NCBI GenBank assembly: GCA_950295325.1
Contig: OX485804.1
Coordinates: forward strand, 36,704,001-36,768,000
Length of the DNA: 64,000 bases
Source of the DNA: Polytrichum commune
Taxonomy: Eukaryota; Streptophyta; Polytrichopsida; Polytrichales; Polytrichaceae
Direction: 5' to 3'
Positions 1 through 11,610 of the stretch are shown in pieces. Within the stretch, counting starts at the first letter, position 1. The number at the start of each line of letters is the position of its first letter. A model generated the notes under the pieces. It was not told the DNA's origin and made no database searches. It was given only the letters and a program-made list of their open reading frames with translations. The position numbers and the translations under genes were made by a program.

Positions 1-1127
1 TGAAAGGTAACTTCCATGTGGCATTCACCGATAGCTTCTCCAATGCAAATACGACACATGCAAAATTTCTTCCAAGAATTATTCAGTTTGTGTGGAGCTA
101 GACAACACCGTAAGGTATTTTGCGTTGGTATATTTTTTATAAGAACCCGAGTCGGAGACATGAAATTCTTTAATCCAATTTGGTTGTATTTGAGGATTCA
201 TGGTTCCTTAGATCATGTGGAATGAAAGGAATGACTTAGTTTTTTTAAGCACGTTAAATGGTTTGTTCATAATGTTGTTAAGTAAATTGGACATATTCTT
301 TAAATCGGGAATTTTTGGTTACATCGCTTCTCTAGGTGGGTCCACTAACACACTTTTCAATATTTTAAAAAAGTTGAATGGGAAATATGCAAATATGTTG
401 TGATGAGTCAAGTGTTTTGTTATTGAAATAAGATGGAAAAAATTCAATACACCATGTTTTTGATGTTAAATCTATATAGTCAAGTGATAAATAGTGAAAG
501 GCTGATCAAAATAGTTATGAATAGTATTGTAATCATCTCAACATATTCTTTTAGAGAACCCTATGATAGGAGACAACATCTTGTACATGTAGATGGAACA
601 TTAGCCCATGTCACTTAAATATTAGATCCATCCTTTCATTTCTAGTTGTGGGGTAAGTACCAAATGAATTTTTTTGTGAATGCAATTCCAAAGAGTTCAA
701 ACTCATTCCCTAAGTCCAAGAATCAAGGGAGAACTTGAAGAGGAGTTGGTATTTGAATGGTCATTGCACCCAAATGTTTTGAAGACAAGGAAATGACTTT
801 AGTGTCTATGAAAGGAGCATGAGAAGCTATATGAGACGGATTGTCTATCTTTTAAAAATGAGTAAGAATTGGAGAGGATATCATCATAAGAAGCAACTAG
901 GAACTTTTTTCAAGGTAGGTTTTGGTTGTGAGCACCACCTTTACTAGGTGTTTGGTCATTTCAAAGAGAGAAAGCCGTTGGCCCAATAGATACAAATATG
1001 TTGCACAGTATTTTCAATCCAATAGAAATATTGTAACCTATAACATAGGTCTTTCATGTTGTGTTTTTTTGGAAATTGGTAAATATAGTGCAACCATATT
1101 ATTGTTGCCAATATTTTTGATGTAGAA
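1..1127. other. Gene-free AT-rich stretch
   Basis: I see no coding region, RNA gene or repeat boundary here. Short open frames exist on both strands, but none resembles a known family and none has supporting splice sites. Confidence 0.5.
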
Positions 1128-1204
1128 TCAAGCTAAATAGCATCGTTGAACAATATGTACCATATTTGGTGCACTTTGTTTACATAAGATGATGGACGTG
1201 TTAT

Positions 1205-1485
1205 CAATAGTTGTGAGCGTTCGGAGTGCCATGGTCTCTCGGTTTTGTGCTAGGCCTACCTCCAAGAGGTGATTTTTGAAAATAATCCAAGGGACCATGA
1301 AACATGATGCATTTGATGCCATGTAGGAATTCATGTAGACTTTACATCCATCTTGCATTCACTTACTCTGTTGGTCCCTCAAAGCATAGTGTGGAGCGAA
1401 CTTGGACCGGCTCCGTCTTTTCCACCAATGAGAGCGCTTGAAGTGAAATGGTCACGGGCCCTCGGTGTGGTTTGTGAAGTCGCCC
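1205..1485 (+). repeat. Truncated MITE family A (copy A1), right part only
   Basis: The stretch from the phrase TTGTGAGCGTTCGGAGTGCC to the right terminus matches the full-length family A copies near 17.0, 28.3 and 33.6 kb. The left half and left terminal repeat are missing, and the right end is degraded (GTGAAGTCGCCC instead of GTGAAGTGGCCC). It abuts a LINE-like remnant. Identity with the full copies is high by eye but was not computed. Confidence 0.8.
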
Positions 1486-1554
1486 ATAGACTTCTCATTG
1501 AAATCAGACGGTGGTCAACTTTCCCTATGTCTAGTGATAATAGTTTATATCACT

Positions 1555-1790
1555 TTTGCTCTTATGATGTAGTTGAAAATGAGACACGCTTTGTGTTGGA
1601 GTATCCCTTATGTAACCCCATTATAGATAAGTTTCAATCATTATTTGAGAATGTAGTATTAGGGAGCTCAAGTCTTTCTTCCAATTGAACCATCAAGTCG
1701 ACATTAGCTTCTATCTCACGGAGGCTACAACACTTTACCACTCAAGAAAATCAACCAGTTTGATACCATCTTGATGTACTTTTAGTCCCA
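1555..1790 (+). pseudogene. LINE 3'-end remnant (zf-RVT-like tail plus 3' UTR)
   Basis: The plus strand encodes a short stretch with E-x-E-x-x-F-V-L-E-Y-P-L-C-N-P-I-x-D-K-F, which resembles the zinc-binding tail after the reverse transcriptase of plant non-LTR retrotransposons (pattern H-F-L-x-x-C-P-x-Y). The usual second cysteine of 'CP' is tyrosine-proline here, so the site is decayed. The same coding tail and following non-coding sequence recur near 42.94-43.19 kb, which supports a dispersed element rather than a host gene. No RT domain remains in the window. Confidence 0.5.
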
Positions 1791-1799
1791 TTTAGTCTT

Positions 1800-1990
1800 C
1801 ATCCAAATCTCAATCATTCGTAGCCAAACATTATCACAAACTTGTTAAGATGCACAATATACCAAAAATGGTTGAATTATAAGTAAATTGGGATGATGGT
1901 ATTTGTAAACTTACTTGTAAGAAAATTTACCATAGCGACATAAAATATCATAGGACACTAAATACAATAGTTAGTGTAGCTACCATAATT
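1800..1990 (+). repeat. Partial copy of inverted-repeat element family I
   Basis: This segment matches the right part of the element at 13.64-14.03 kb, including the block GACATAAAATATCATA and the terminal block GACACTAAAT...TTAGTGTAG. No left terminus is recognisable. Confidence 0.6.
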
Positions 1991-3054
1991 TCTTCGTTTT
2001 AGTTTTCCAATTAGCTTTGACTGGAGATCCCTCGAGATTAAACCGACAACATAGAAAAGTCTCAGCTTGAGGATGTTTCTTGGCAGCTTGAGCAAAACTG
2101 TTTTTAAGAATAAATGCAACAACAGCAACTAGGTTGTTATGAATCTATCCTTGGAGAGGGATAGATTCATTACATCTTGTGATGTCTGCAACACATATGT
2201 CGAAGATAGATTCAGGAAGGTCAGGGTAGTTTTGAATATACACAATCCACTAACCAAAAAGTGGATGTGTTTACCCTTCGAAAATTCAAAAAATCCTTCT
2301 GTTTCCACTGTGCCCATTCCTTAAAACTATCAGGCACCAACATAGTAGAGATTGTCTACATTCGTGCGAGCTTCGAGTAAATGCATCGAGCTGCATTAGT
2401 TGACCATCTATATTTGGTCTCGTGTAGTTTGTAAGCTGCCTCAATTTAAGACAAGGCTTTAGAGTTGACGGAGATTTCAGGCACCAGATTATGGATCTCG
2501 CTGTCAATAGAATCTAAGATTGTAGCTCGTAGCAACCAAAGGTCTTGTCCTTTGCAAGAAGTGAATGTATGGCCCCATGAATCTATCGAATCATGCATGT
2601 AAACAAACATGTTCAATGCATATAAAGCGTGGATTGTTTGCAGCTTTGTCGAGCTCTGCACAATGTAGGTGAGATGAAATCCACTCAATTTCATGCTTCA
2701 CCGCAGGAACGCACAAGAGATGTGGAGCAGCACTGTATCTGCAACCTAATCTTTTAGCTGTAGAAGCGACTTCGAGCTTATTCAAGCATGAAGAGTGTGA
2801 AGAATCGCATGCATCACTGGAAGGAACTTGATTGCAAAATCAAAGTAGAGGCAGGTTTCTTGAAACCCTTCATGCAAATTGCCACTGGCCGTGCAATACA
2901 GGCCTAGATAGAGATTTAGCATCCCGTGAGGCTGTGTATGTGCTGAAATATATTCATATCAGTTGCTGCAAACATGCATCATGCTTTGTGGTTCACAAGC
3001 TAATGAATCAGCACTTGTGAGAGGAATCAGGATCAAGATTTTTCTTGAACCTAC
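1991..3054. other. No gene recognised
   Basis: Apart from the small hairpin at 2139-2170 nothing in this stretch resembles a conserved gene. The open frames are short and overlap on both strands. Confidence 0.45.
2139..2170. other. Perfect 12-bp-stem hairpin
   Basis: ATGAATCTATCC (2139-2150) is followed by an 8-base spacer and its exact reverse complement (2159-2170). It lies in non-coding DNA with no T-run or gene next to it, so a terminator role is not supported. It may be the core of a decayed foldback element. Confidence 0.6.
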
Positions 3055-3264
3055 ACTGATTATCCCAATTAGTGTGTGTCACTGCTCGGAGTTACGCAGT
3101 GCAATAGCGTCTTACTCAGGAGTTCAACTTTACTAACGAAAGTTCAGTACATTGTTTGGACATTATAAAACATAAGTGACTTTGCTTGGTAAAATATTAC
3201 TTTCTCATTCAATGTAACACTGCATAACTCCAAGTAGTAACACACATTAATTGGGATAATCAGT
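3055..3264. mobile_element. MITE family H, copy 1 (about 210 bp, ~55 bp inverted ends)
   Basis: The ends are inverted repeats: ACTGATTATCCCAATTA at the left and TAATTGGGATAATCAGT at the right, continuing inward through GGAGTTA-CAGTG blocks for about 55 bp with few mismatches. The interior has no coding capacity. A related, shorter element lies at 14.18 kb, and the two share internal blocks (GAGAA, TTTTACC and AGTCA-type motifs in the same order). I could not settle a target duplication. Confidence 0.8.
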
Positions 3265-4883
3265 ATGATGGTTTCATAACAAGTACAAACATTCCCTGCA
3301 GAAAGTAGCTCTTGGAATGTAAAACTCTGAAAGACCAGCTTTCGGTGTTAAAGTAGTGCGATGGCTGATCGTCTGAATTAGACCAGGAAAACGCCACTTG
3401 CTCCAAGAGCAATTCGACATCAAAGGAGGCGAGAACTTCCTGATATAGAACGTGCAGGTTTAATCATAGCTCAGTCGCTTCCATAAAAGTGCTTGATGTA
3501 CCCAAGTTTCTTCGGACTTTTCACAGCTATCAATTTCGTTTTTCCAAAGAGGTCTTTGGAGATACATGTGCATTCCAACGCTGCCGCAATGCATGAGGCC
3601 AAGGGTCTAAACTGACCATGGTACCCTACTTTTTGGATGAGAGCATAGAGAAGTCTATGGACTATATCCCAAAGTCTTTTGGAGGTCACAAGCCTTCATT
3701 AATGAACCCAGAGGGGATCGTGAAAAAGACCTCACAATATTTGTATTAGACATGAGAATGCATCGTGGATTAGTAATAGTATAAACATTGTTTACAAAAC
3801 TAATAGTATTGTACATAATAAGAGGTGATTTTTTCATTAGAGTAATTGGTCCACGAGCTTTGGCATAAAAGATACCTTATTCATATAAAATAAAGGCACA
3901 TTAGCATTTTAGTTGGTTCATACATTGTAATTAGAAAAGTCATAAGAAATGTAGCAAAACAAAATACCAACAAAAAGAAATAGTTCAAAAAAGGCCGGTT
4001 GCAAGTAGTTGCTTCAAAGTCAATGTGCGCTAGCACATGCCGGTTAAGTCTAGAGTATCCTAGACATAACACACGTGCGTGTAGATTTTTTTTTTTAATG
4101 TACAAGTGCTTGTATATGTTAATTCAACAAGTTTCGAGCATTCAAACTCAATTTATAGGGTATGAATTAGAAAATCGGATTTGTTTACTACACAATAGTT
4201 ACACACAAAGAAATCTTCTATAATAGTTACAAAAATCACGTTTTCAATTGGACATGAATAGTATTAGAATACATTTAGACATTTAGGGTTGTCCCCCATG
4301 GATCAATACCCTTATGACTGCATCCTTGAAGGAACTATGTCACATGTGTCCATACAACTAACAACCTTAGAAATGAGGATAGTTATGTATAAGTGTGCAC
4401 AACAATATTCTACTTGTCATTGAGGTCACAAATATGCAAACATAGAGTTATACCACAAGAATGAAGGGAGAACTAAATTGTATGGTAGGGTTTTGTAGGA
4501 ATATTCTACTCTAGGAGTAAAGTCATTGCATCTTGGAAGTCATGATATGTGTGTTCTTGATTGCAAGCTATGCACCACCAGATAGGCTCAGCATAAATTC
4601 AAACACCATTCACCTCAACATCCCACGAGGATGGACAACACTCACATGAACTAATCTTAAGTGAGGGTTAAGGGCTCAACATAACCCTAACCTTTTTTTT
4701 ATTAGATTTTGTGGTTATAGTAGACATCTCAAATTATATGTCTCATATTAGCCTGAAGATTGGATTTTTTGAGACATGGGCTCGTATTTCCTTGTGTCCC
4801 AATCAAATGATTAGGTAGGTATGGGCATGACCTCATCATCCTTCATCCAAATGTAGGTAATTGTTGCATGTATGTAGGGCCTA
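3265..4883. other. No gene recognised
   Basis: This is AT-rich non-coding DNA. No conserved motif, splice-site chain or repeat terminus was found. Confidence 0.45.
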
Positions 4884-6840
4884 GTGGCTAATCAACCCGA
4901 TACTTCTATAGTCTTCTTAGATTGTATCTTCATAACAATGGTATGCATCCATGCCTCTTATAAGTCATGTATATGCATTTGGAATAGTATAATTAGGGAT
5001 TCAAACAATTTTGTATTACATGGTTCTCACTCTAATACCTTTACATATAGAAAGACTCCAATGGCTTTGGGAGCAACACTTAGAAAACACACACAATCCA
5101 CTTCTCATCACTCTTCACCCACCACTACAAACTTTGAAACCTCAAAACTTTGGTACTACTCTTATATTGATATACCACAATCCTACCAAGGAAAAAACCT
5201 AAACAAATCTCCCCATATAAACACCATTGCTTACACCCCACAATAACTAATCCCCTTATCGAATCCTTCCACATCACATATTCATACTTCGCATCCCCTT
5301 CTTACATGCACACTTCCCCTTGGACAACTCGCTTCTCCAAAGAGACAACATATTTGGCTCACAAGGCCAAGTACTATTGTCTCAATGGAATGGCACAGGA
5401 TATGCCCCACCCTACATGCTACCAAGCCACACTAGAATCCATAGATTGGGCTAGGATGGAAGCCAAATAAAACTCCCAAAACATTACAATCATGACTCTA
5501 AACTATAATGAGTGGACACCCCATCATATATCAATCAGAAAACACCAAGATATTCACATCATTGCTATAATCCCTCCAAACAACCACCTATGCCCACCCG
5601 CCCCACAATGGCCATCATACTACAACCAACCCGAAACCATCCTCAGTGCAATCATATGCACACATAGCCTAGATACCCCCCCCCCACCCACCCACCCACA
5701 CACCACATAATTGCCCCACAATTACAACTTATCCTCTAAGAAATCCATAACATAAACATACTAACCCATTACCCATCCACCACCATTAAACCATACAAAG
5801 TTAACATCTTGAACAAATGGGAAAAACATTTGACATACCATAAAACATACCACCTCCAATAACAACCCCCCCCCCCCCAAATATTACAAACCTTCCACAC
5901 ATAACACCCCTCAAATACAACCCCATACAAAGCATCTACACATACGGCTCTTTCATATTGTCATATGTAAAGGGAATGGAAACCTAGCAAGTTCAAGGGT
6001 ACACAACCTAGTCAAAAAAACCTCCAAATGGCATAAAGACTCTCATGTTTCCAAAACATATAACGAGTGGAACTAAATGCCATATGGCTAGCCCTTGCCA
6101 ACACCCAAGACACCCCTCATGACATACACATCTTTACAAACAACCTCAATAATATATATATTCTATAAATAACCACATCCATTGCCCGAGGACCCAACAC
6201 AACCACCCAAACAAACTCCTCATTGCATCCATAATAAACTAAATTACATGGTTCCAACACAAAATCACCATACACAGAGTACATGCTAGTACATGAATCC
6301 AGGGCAACAACAAAATTGATACACTAGCAAATACGAGTGCTCTCAAAGGCCCTATCTATGTTGCCCATACTGGCTAGCCAAACCACCATCCTCAACAAAC
6401 CTCATTGGCATAATCAAAACATACAATTCTCTCAATTGTAGCCACCCATAAATTCCAATACGTGGAAAAATGGCTAAACAACGACCAAATAAACCAAAAA
6501 GTATAAAAATACTTCCAGAAATCCCAACACAATACAAACTCCCAAATAACACAAACTCTAAAATTCCAATATGCCCAATACATGGGAAACCACCAGAAAA
6601 ACCCCAATTGCACACTATGCCACAAAAATGACAAAGACACATGGCCACACAACCACGCCTATTCTCTATATGTGAGAACAATTTCCTAAAAGGATTCAGA
6701 ATAGCTAGACATACTGCCATGGTCCACCAACTAACCAACCTACTCAAAACATTCACACATACATGACACTTTACACTCACAAACGTGGGCACTAACAACA
6801 ACTCACCCCAAAACAACATTGCCCCCCCCCCCCCCATGGA
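4884..6840. other. Strand-asymmetric, C-rich and G-poor block
   Basis: For about 2 kb the plus strand is rich in A and C and poor in G, with C homopolymers of about 9 to 14 bases near 5670, 5866 and 6822. The long open frame on the minus strand (6352-6837) is explained by this composition and is not a recognised protein. Around 5490-5590 the plus frame reads N-Y-N-E-W-x-P, faintly like the start of a copia-type gag; this is too weak to call. Confidence 0.55.
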
Positions 6841-7800
6841 TCCTTAGCTGCATGTGTAACACCTTGAAGCATACATGCTTAGCCAAACAAAGACCAAACA
6901 TCATATATATAGCTGACTTTTCAAAACTTTTACAAAGTTTGAACTTCCTCTTTTCAGAGGCCAAATCCTTCAATTTCTTCCTCTGTGCAATACAAGGGTG
7001 GGTGGGTGGGAACATCCACAAGACTCTCTCTATATGTTTCTTGCATTTGCCTATTTGATAGTATAATACCACATTGCATAATAGAGTCATTTGCCTAATG
7101 TCTCATAGTATGTGTTGTACTACACATATACACCTTGCATACCTAGTTTGCCTTGCAAGAATACATACCTTATTTGGATTTTTTGCTATCATATGGTATT
7201 CATCTCCCCATGTATGATTTTAACTATCCCATGCTTTGGAAGCTAATTGCCAACCTTCTTGCCTCTTTATCAAGTACGTCTAACTATAACACCACATGTA
7301 TGTTGTACTTACTAAGGAGATGTACCTAGTAACCTCAACCAATATCTGTGCATAAAATGTCATAATCACAATACACCACTGCATTGACTGTGTGAAGGGC
7401 CTGCCTCACATGTGCCCATGCAACCAACCAACAAAAAATTGAGTATTAGTTACGTACACGAGGTAAATAACAGCAGGACCCAGTTGTTATCCATGTCGCA
7501 CACACTTAGTTCATTTCAAATGCACCAAAATATTTCAACCTTCAACACTCATTGTAAAACAACATATGGGTGTTCAAACATGTCCTTTGGCCATGATTGG
7601 GTTACTCCAAGTAGAAAACTCCTCTTGGTGATGAACCCTAGTTACTCTTACTTCAAGCACTTATCTATTACCCTAATGTGTATACATAGAGCTCGCCGCA
7701 CCTCTCACTTGCGTGAATGGTAAAAATGAGGTATTTTTTAGGGTTAAGGGCTTATATTGTAGTACTTACGTATGGTAAGTTCTCGTAACCCTATTTTTAC
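6840..7800 (+). repeat. Long dispersed repeat R, copy 1 (diverged)
   Basis: It shares ordered blocks with copies 2 and 3: GGGTGGGTGG followed by a CATCCAC-like block, then GCCTCACATGTGCCCATG, then ACGAGGTAAATAACA and TTGTTATC-ATGTC. It has no coding potential. Edges are approximate. Confidence 0.55.
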
Positions 7801-7979
7801 TTCATTCATCTATATCTTTGTTACATCCATTTCATGGTAAGTATGATTTCTTTCCATGTGTGTAGATATAGTATTATCAGAGTTTATATCATCTATTTTA
7901 CATAGGTGACCTTTGCTAGGTCTATTAATGTAAGAGTTTAAACTTGGATTTTTAATTTAACATGGCATTAATCAAGAAC

Positions 7980-8018
<39 letters not shown>

Positions 8019-9330
8019 CTTGCATAGTGCTATGCTTACTACCAAGCTTAGCTCTTGTGTAATACATCCTCTTAACAAAAGGCCAAATCATTCTTTTACA
8101 TATCCATGCACCTTTCAAAACCCGGGAGGGTGGGTGGGATCATTTCATATGTCCACTTCCTTGCCATACCATCATCTTACCAGTGTCATTGTTTCCTCTT
8201 GGTGTGTTTTAAGAAAGTCACTACCCATAAGTAAACATCATTACTAAGGTTTTACTATTTGTACCCTTAAGCAAAGTATTGCATATCATATCCAAAATTT
8301 GCGAAATCAAGTATAAAACAATATATAAAACTTATTCCAAAATACTTCAAAGTCCTATTCATCATCATTGCATAACATTCCTCATCATTAAGGAAAGTCT
8401 AAGCACTATGCACACATTATTTTGAAAAGATGATAATGCCGTCAAACTTGTGAACGGTCTGCCTCACATGCATGTGCCCATGGCACCAACCAAATCCAAG
8501 GAGAGGGTTAGTAATGTGCACGAGGTGAATAACATCAAAACCCAATTGTTATCTATGTCACATAATTATGTACAACATGAAAATACATTTTGCATCAAAG
8601 AATCTCGGGGGGGGTAGTCATTGGTTGGAGTAGCAATATACGTGCGAACAAATGATAGGGTATTTTAAAAACATGGGGACTAAAAATTATAAATGGAGTT
8701 AAGAGTAATATAGGGTATCAACCATGACACTGGACATCTTTAAAGTACTATAGGGTATGGAATAATAGGTAATTTGGAATTATAAGTAATGCAAGCCATT
8801 TTTCTATTAACCCAAAGTAGAAATTTACATAATGATAGCATGTGAAAAAAAAAATGAAAGTAATACCCCCCTATAAAATAGTGGTTGTTCGCACCTATAT
8901 CCTTAACTTTTTAACACACTGCCCCCCCCCCCCCCCCCCCCCGAGCAAAGAATACACATACTTCCATAGACTATTCTACGTGTTCCTTAGCCATTTGAAC
9001 CTTGTGTGGCTGAAGTTAGAGTTGGGTTGCATACACCTCCCACCACAACTAGCTTGCACAAACTTACACTAAACTTAAAAGTTACTTAGGGTAAACATCC
9101 ACCGAGGTTTAACCAGTGAAAGGAGGTCCTCATGTCCTTCTTCCTTCTAATATAAGACTAGGTAATCCATTGTGGCCATAGATGCAAATGCCTTGATCTA
9201 TGGTGGATATTTGTTAATTGAAACTAACCTAACCCTAAAGTAACTTTACTTTGGGTTTAACTTAAGTTATTGTTTTGGTTCTTTTATGGTTATGGCTAAA
9301 CATAGTAGAGAGAGAGAGAGAGAGAGAGAG
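7980..9330 (+). repeat. Long dispersed repeat R, copy 2, carrying MITE C1
   Basis: It begins at a (GA)n tract (about 7980-8014) and ends at another (about 9306-9330). It contains CTGCCTCACATG...GTGCCCATG, GAGGTGAATAACATC and CCATTTGAACC-TGTG blocks in the same order as copy 3. MITE C1 (8605-8945) splits it. The matching place in copy 3 (about 12.27 kb) is uninterrupted, so copy 3 provides the pre-insertion state. Confidence 0.65.
8605..8945. mobile_element. MITE family C, copy 1: poly-G ends, 8-bp target duplication
   Basis: The element starts CTCGGGGGGGG and ends in a run of about 21 C followed by GAG, so its termini are inverted G/C homopolymers. It is flanked by CAAAGAAT at 8597-8604 and 8946-8953, a perfect 8-bp duplication as made by hAT transposases. 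A second inverted pair, GTGCGAACAA and TTGTTCGCAC, lies inside each end. The interior is AT-rich and non-coding. A second copy at 50.13 kb is nearly identical. Assignment to hAT rests on the duplication length only. Confidence 0.88.
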
Positions 9331-10780
9331 CGGCACTCAAACAAACCGGCCCATCCATCCCATCCCAATACCTCTCCCTACAAATCATCGAATTTACGTA
9401 CACACATGATAGATTCATCAACCAAGCCATTGAAACCAAACAAGATCAATACAACCTATTAATACTTGACATTAAAGCAAACGGGTGGACGGTGGCCCTC
9501 CTAAAAGTCATAACCATCAGGGTAAGAGGCGCTATATACAACAACAACAACAACAACAATAATGAAGCACTTGAAAACCTACACATCCCCAAACCAACAA
9601 TTAAAAATATTATGAAAATATACACCAAATAGCCATAAAATATCTCACCTACCTAGTCTTACGTAAACAAAAATTGGGCAACACACAAAACCATGTGCTA
9701 CCCCCCTAGGGTAGACCCACCTACACTATCACCTTTTACTAAACAAGGCCCATCCACTTAAAGGTGGGCAATAAAACCAATCTTGTATGAAGGGAACTCT
9801 TGAACAAGGATGGGCCAACTGCCTCAAATTCACACTAGCAATTTCACTGATGATTGTTTATCTTTCTTCACACACACACACACACACACACACAACCAAT
9901 AGAGAGTTGGACATTTCTTGAGCAATCCTATGCTTAATTTCAACTTAAGACACTTCTTAGCACATCCCATTGTTCATATGCCATTCCATTCTCTTACATA
10001 TTAATGTTTCCTTCAAAACTTGGAAGGGTGGGTAAGACCATCCCTCAATGAAAAACTATGTCCAACAATCTCTCTTGACTAGGTGCTTTCTCATAAAAGT
10101 TTGTTTCCTCAAAGTAAATATTCACATCATCAAACAACAACATGTTAGGGTTTCCCCTCTCTACACTTAGGTAATCTACACTTAATTTTGCAAAATATCT
10201 AGAGTTTCATACTCAAGTTCAAAAAATGTGCAAGACAAAATCAATATAGCTTTAAGTGTTTGCCTCAAACCCACATGCTTTGTATTCTAACCAATGAACG
10301 GGGAGTACCGAACTTTAGTTACAAGCTAGCCGAAATTTTTTGGAGATTTCCGAATGAGTTCGCGATGATTCGGACGAGGTACCGACTTAAAATTGTTAAG
10401 GTTGGAAATTGACCGGTTCAAATGAGAAAAGATCGGCAATATAGCCGGTTGAGGCATCATATTTTAGGATATTTACCGAGCCAATTTTTAAATTTTAGGC
10501 AAGTAGCCGAAGGGACTAGGGATAGGGCGGAAATTTCTACTAGGGTAATACTAGAGTCATGACTCCTAAGGTCAAGAACCATGGAGGCTAATTAATTTAG
10601 GGTTGGTTCCGTTCACTGGGTTGATTAGGGTTTTAAGGCTCTAAGCACCCAAGGACCCTCTCTCACGAGTATAAGGAGTTTGAGTCCCTTGTGCAAAGTA
10701 TCTCACTCCTCTACTGGGATTTCTCTCTGTGCTATTTCAATACTGCTCTTCCGCTTTTGTTTGTTTATGCATCCACCTGT

Positions 10781-11045
10781 GGCGATCCATTTGCGATCTA
10801 GTTGGAGACATATGTTTCGGAGGTCCAATTCGGTGCGGCGATCCACCTGCGATCTAGTTGGTGACATCTATTTCGGAGGTCCAGGGTGAAGGTCCACTTC
10901 AGAGGTCCATTTCGGTGCGGCGATCCACTGCGATCCAGTTGGAGACATCTGTTTCGGAGGTCCAGGGTGAAGGTCCACTTCGGAGGTCTAGTTCTGTGCG
11001 GCGATCCACTGCGATCCAATCGGAGACATATGTTTCGGAGGTCGT
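10781..11045 (+). repeat. Tandem array of ~81-bp units inside the hAT element
   Basis: Units start with GGCGATCCA at 10781, 10837, 10919 and 11000, giving spacings of 56, 82 and 81 bp; the last unit is partial. Each contains GCGATCYA-TYGG-GACAT and TTTCGGAGGTC. The array lies between the left subterminal region and the transposase remnant, where a transposon promoter or 5' leader could sit; that role is inference. Confidence 0.85.
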
Positions 11046-11379
11046 AAATATCTTGAAATCATGTAGATAAGTCTTGAAGAGTAGGAAACAAACTTGTGCA
11101 AAACCAATGCTCGTCTCATGGATCTCTTAAATCTCTCACATCGATTCTTGAATCTCCTGGATTTCTCACAGCGATCCTAAGACTTCACAGTGACATCACA
11201 CTGCAGTTTTGTGCATGGCGCCGTGAAGTACAGAGCATGGGATGAAGTTTCTCTCAGCCGCCACTATTTGGTGCCTTCCTTCGTGTACACCCGGAGCACC
11301 TTGTTTTGACAAGGTAGAAACTATTTTTGAAATTTCAATGTGACACTTGTGACACTCTGAAAATTTAATAAAAACATGA

Positions 11380-11610
11380 GTGAGAAACAAACTTGGAAGT
11401 AAAAATTTGGAAGCTATGCTTAGAATTGCTTTAGAGGGACCAGATGAAAACTTTGATAATATTATTGAAGAGGCAATTTCTTTGTGGAAAACTGGAATCA
11501 AATACCGGTTTTTATATGTTAATCCTTCACGTTATGTGTCTTCTGCAAGTGATGCATCTTGTTCAGTAAGTTCAACTATGTTTTCTAATTATGAGGATAC
11601 GGATGTTTAA
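11380..11610 (+). pseudogene. hAT transposase C-terminal fragment
   Basis: About 75 residues are readable. They open with R-N-K-L-G-S-K-N-L-E-A-M-L-R-I and continue through E-E-A-I-S-L-W-K and K-Y-R-F-L-Y before a variable tail and a stop. This resembles the end of the hATC dimerisation region of hAT transposases (the R-N-x-L-x-x-x-x-L block). The DDE catalytic residues, BED zinc finger and insertion domain are all missing. The frame starts just inside a stop codon, so this is an exon or deletion remnant and not a complete gene. Its position inside a bounded hAT element supports the assignment. Confidence 0.72.

Noticed and set aside
4884-5710. Copia gag from the N-Y-N-E-W phrase
   Set aside because: Only a handful of residues match, with no zinc knuckle, protease or integrase nearby.
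6352-6837. 161-codon minus-strand open frame
   Set aside because: It lies in a plus-strand G-poor block where stop codons are rare on the minus strand; the product is an aromatic/Cys-rich string with no family resemblance.
7983-8014. (GA)n, (CA)n, (GT)n, (AAC)n and (TA)n tracts as candidate CRISPR-like or regulatory arrays
   Set aside because: They are simple microsatellites; no spaced direct repeats of CRISPR type occur in the window.
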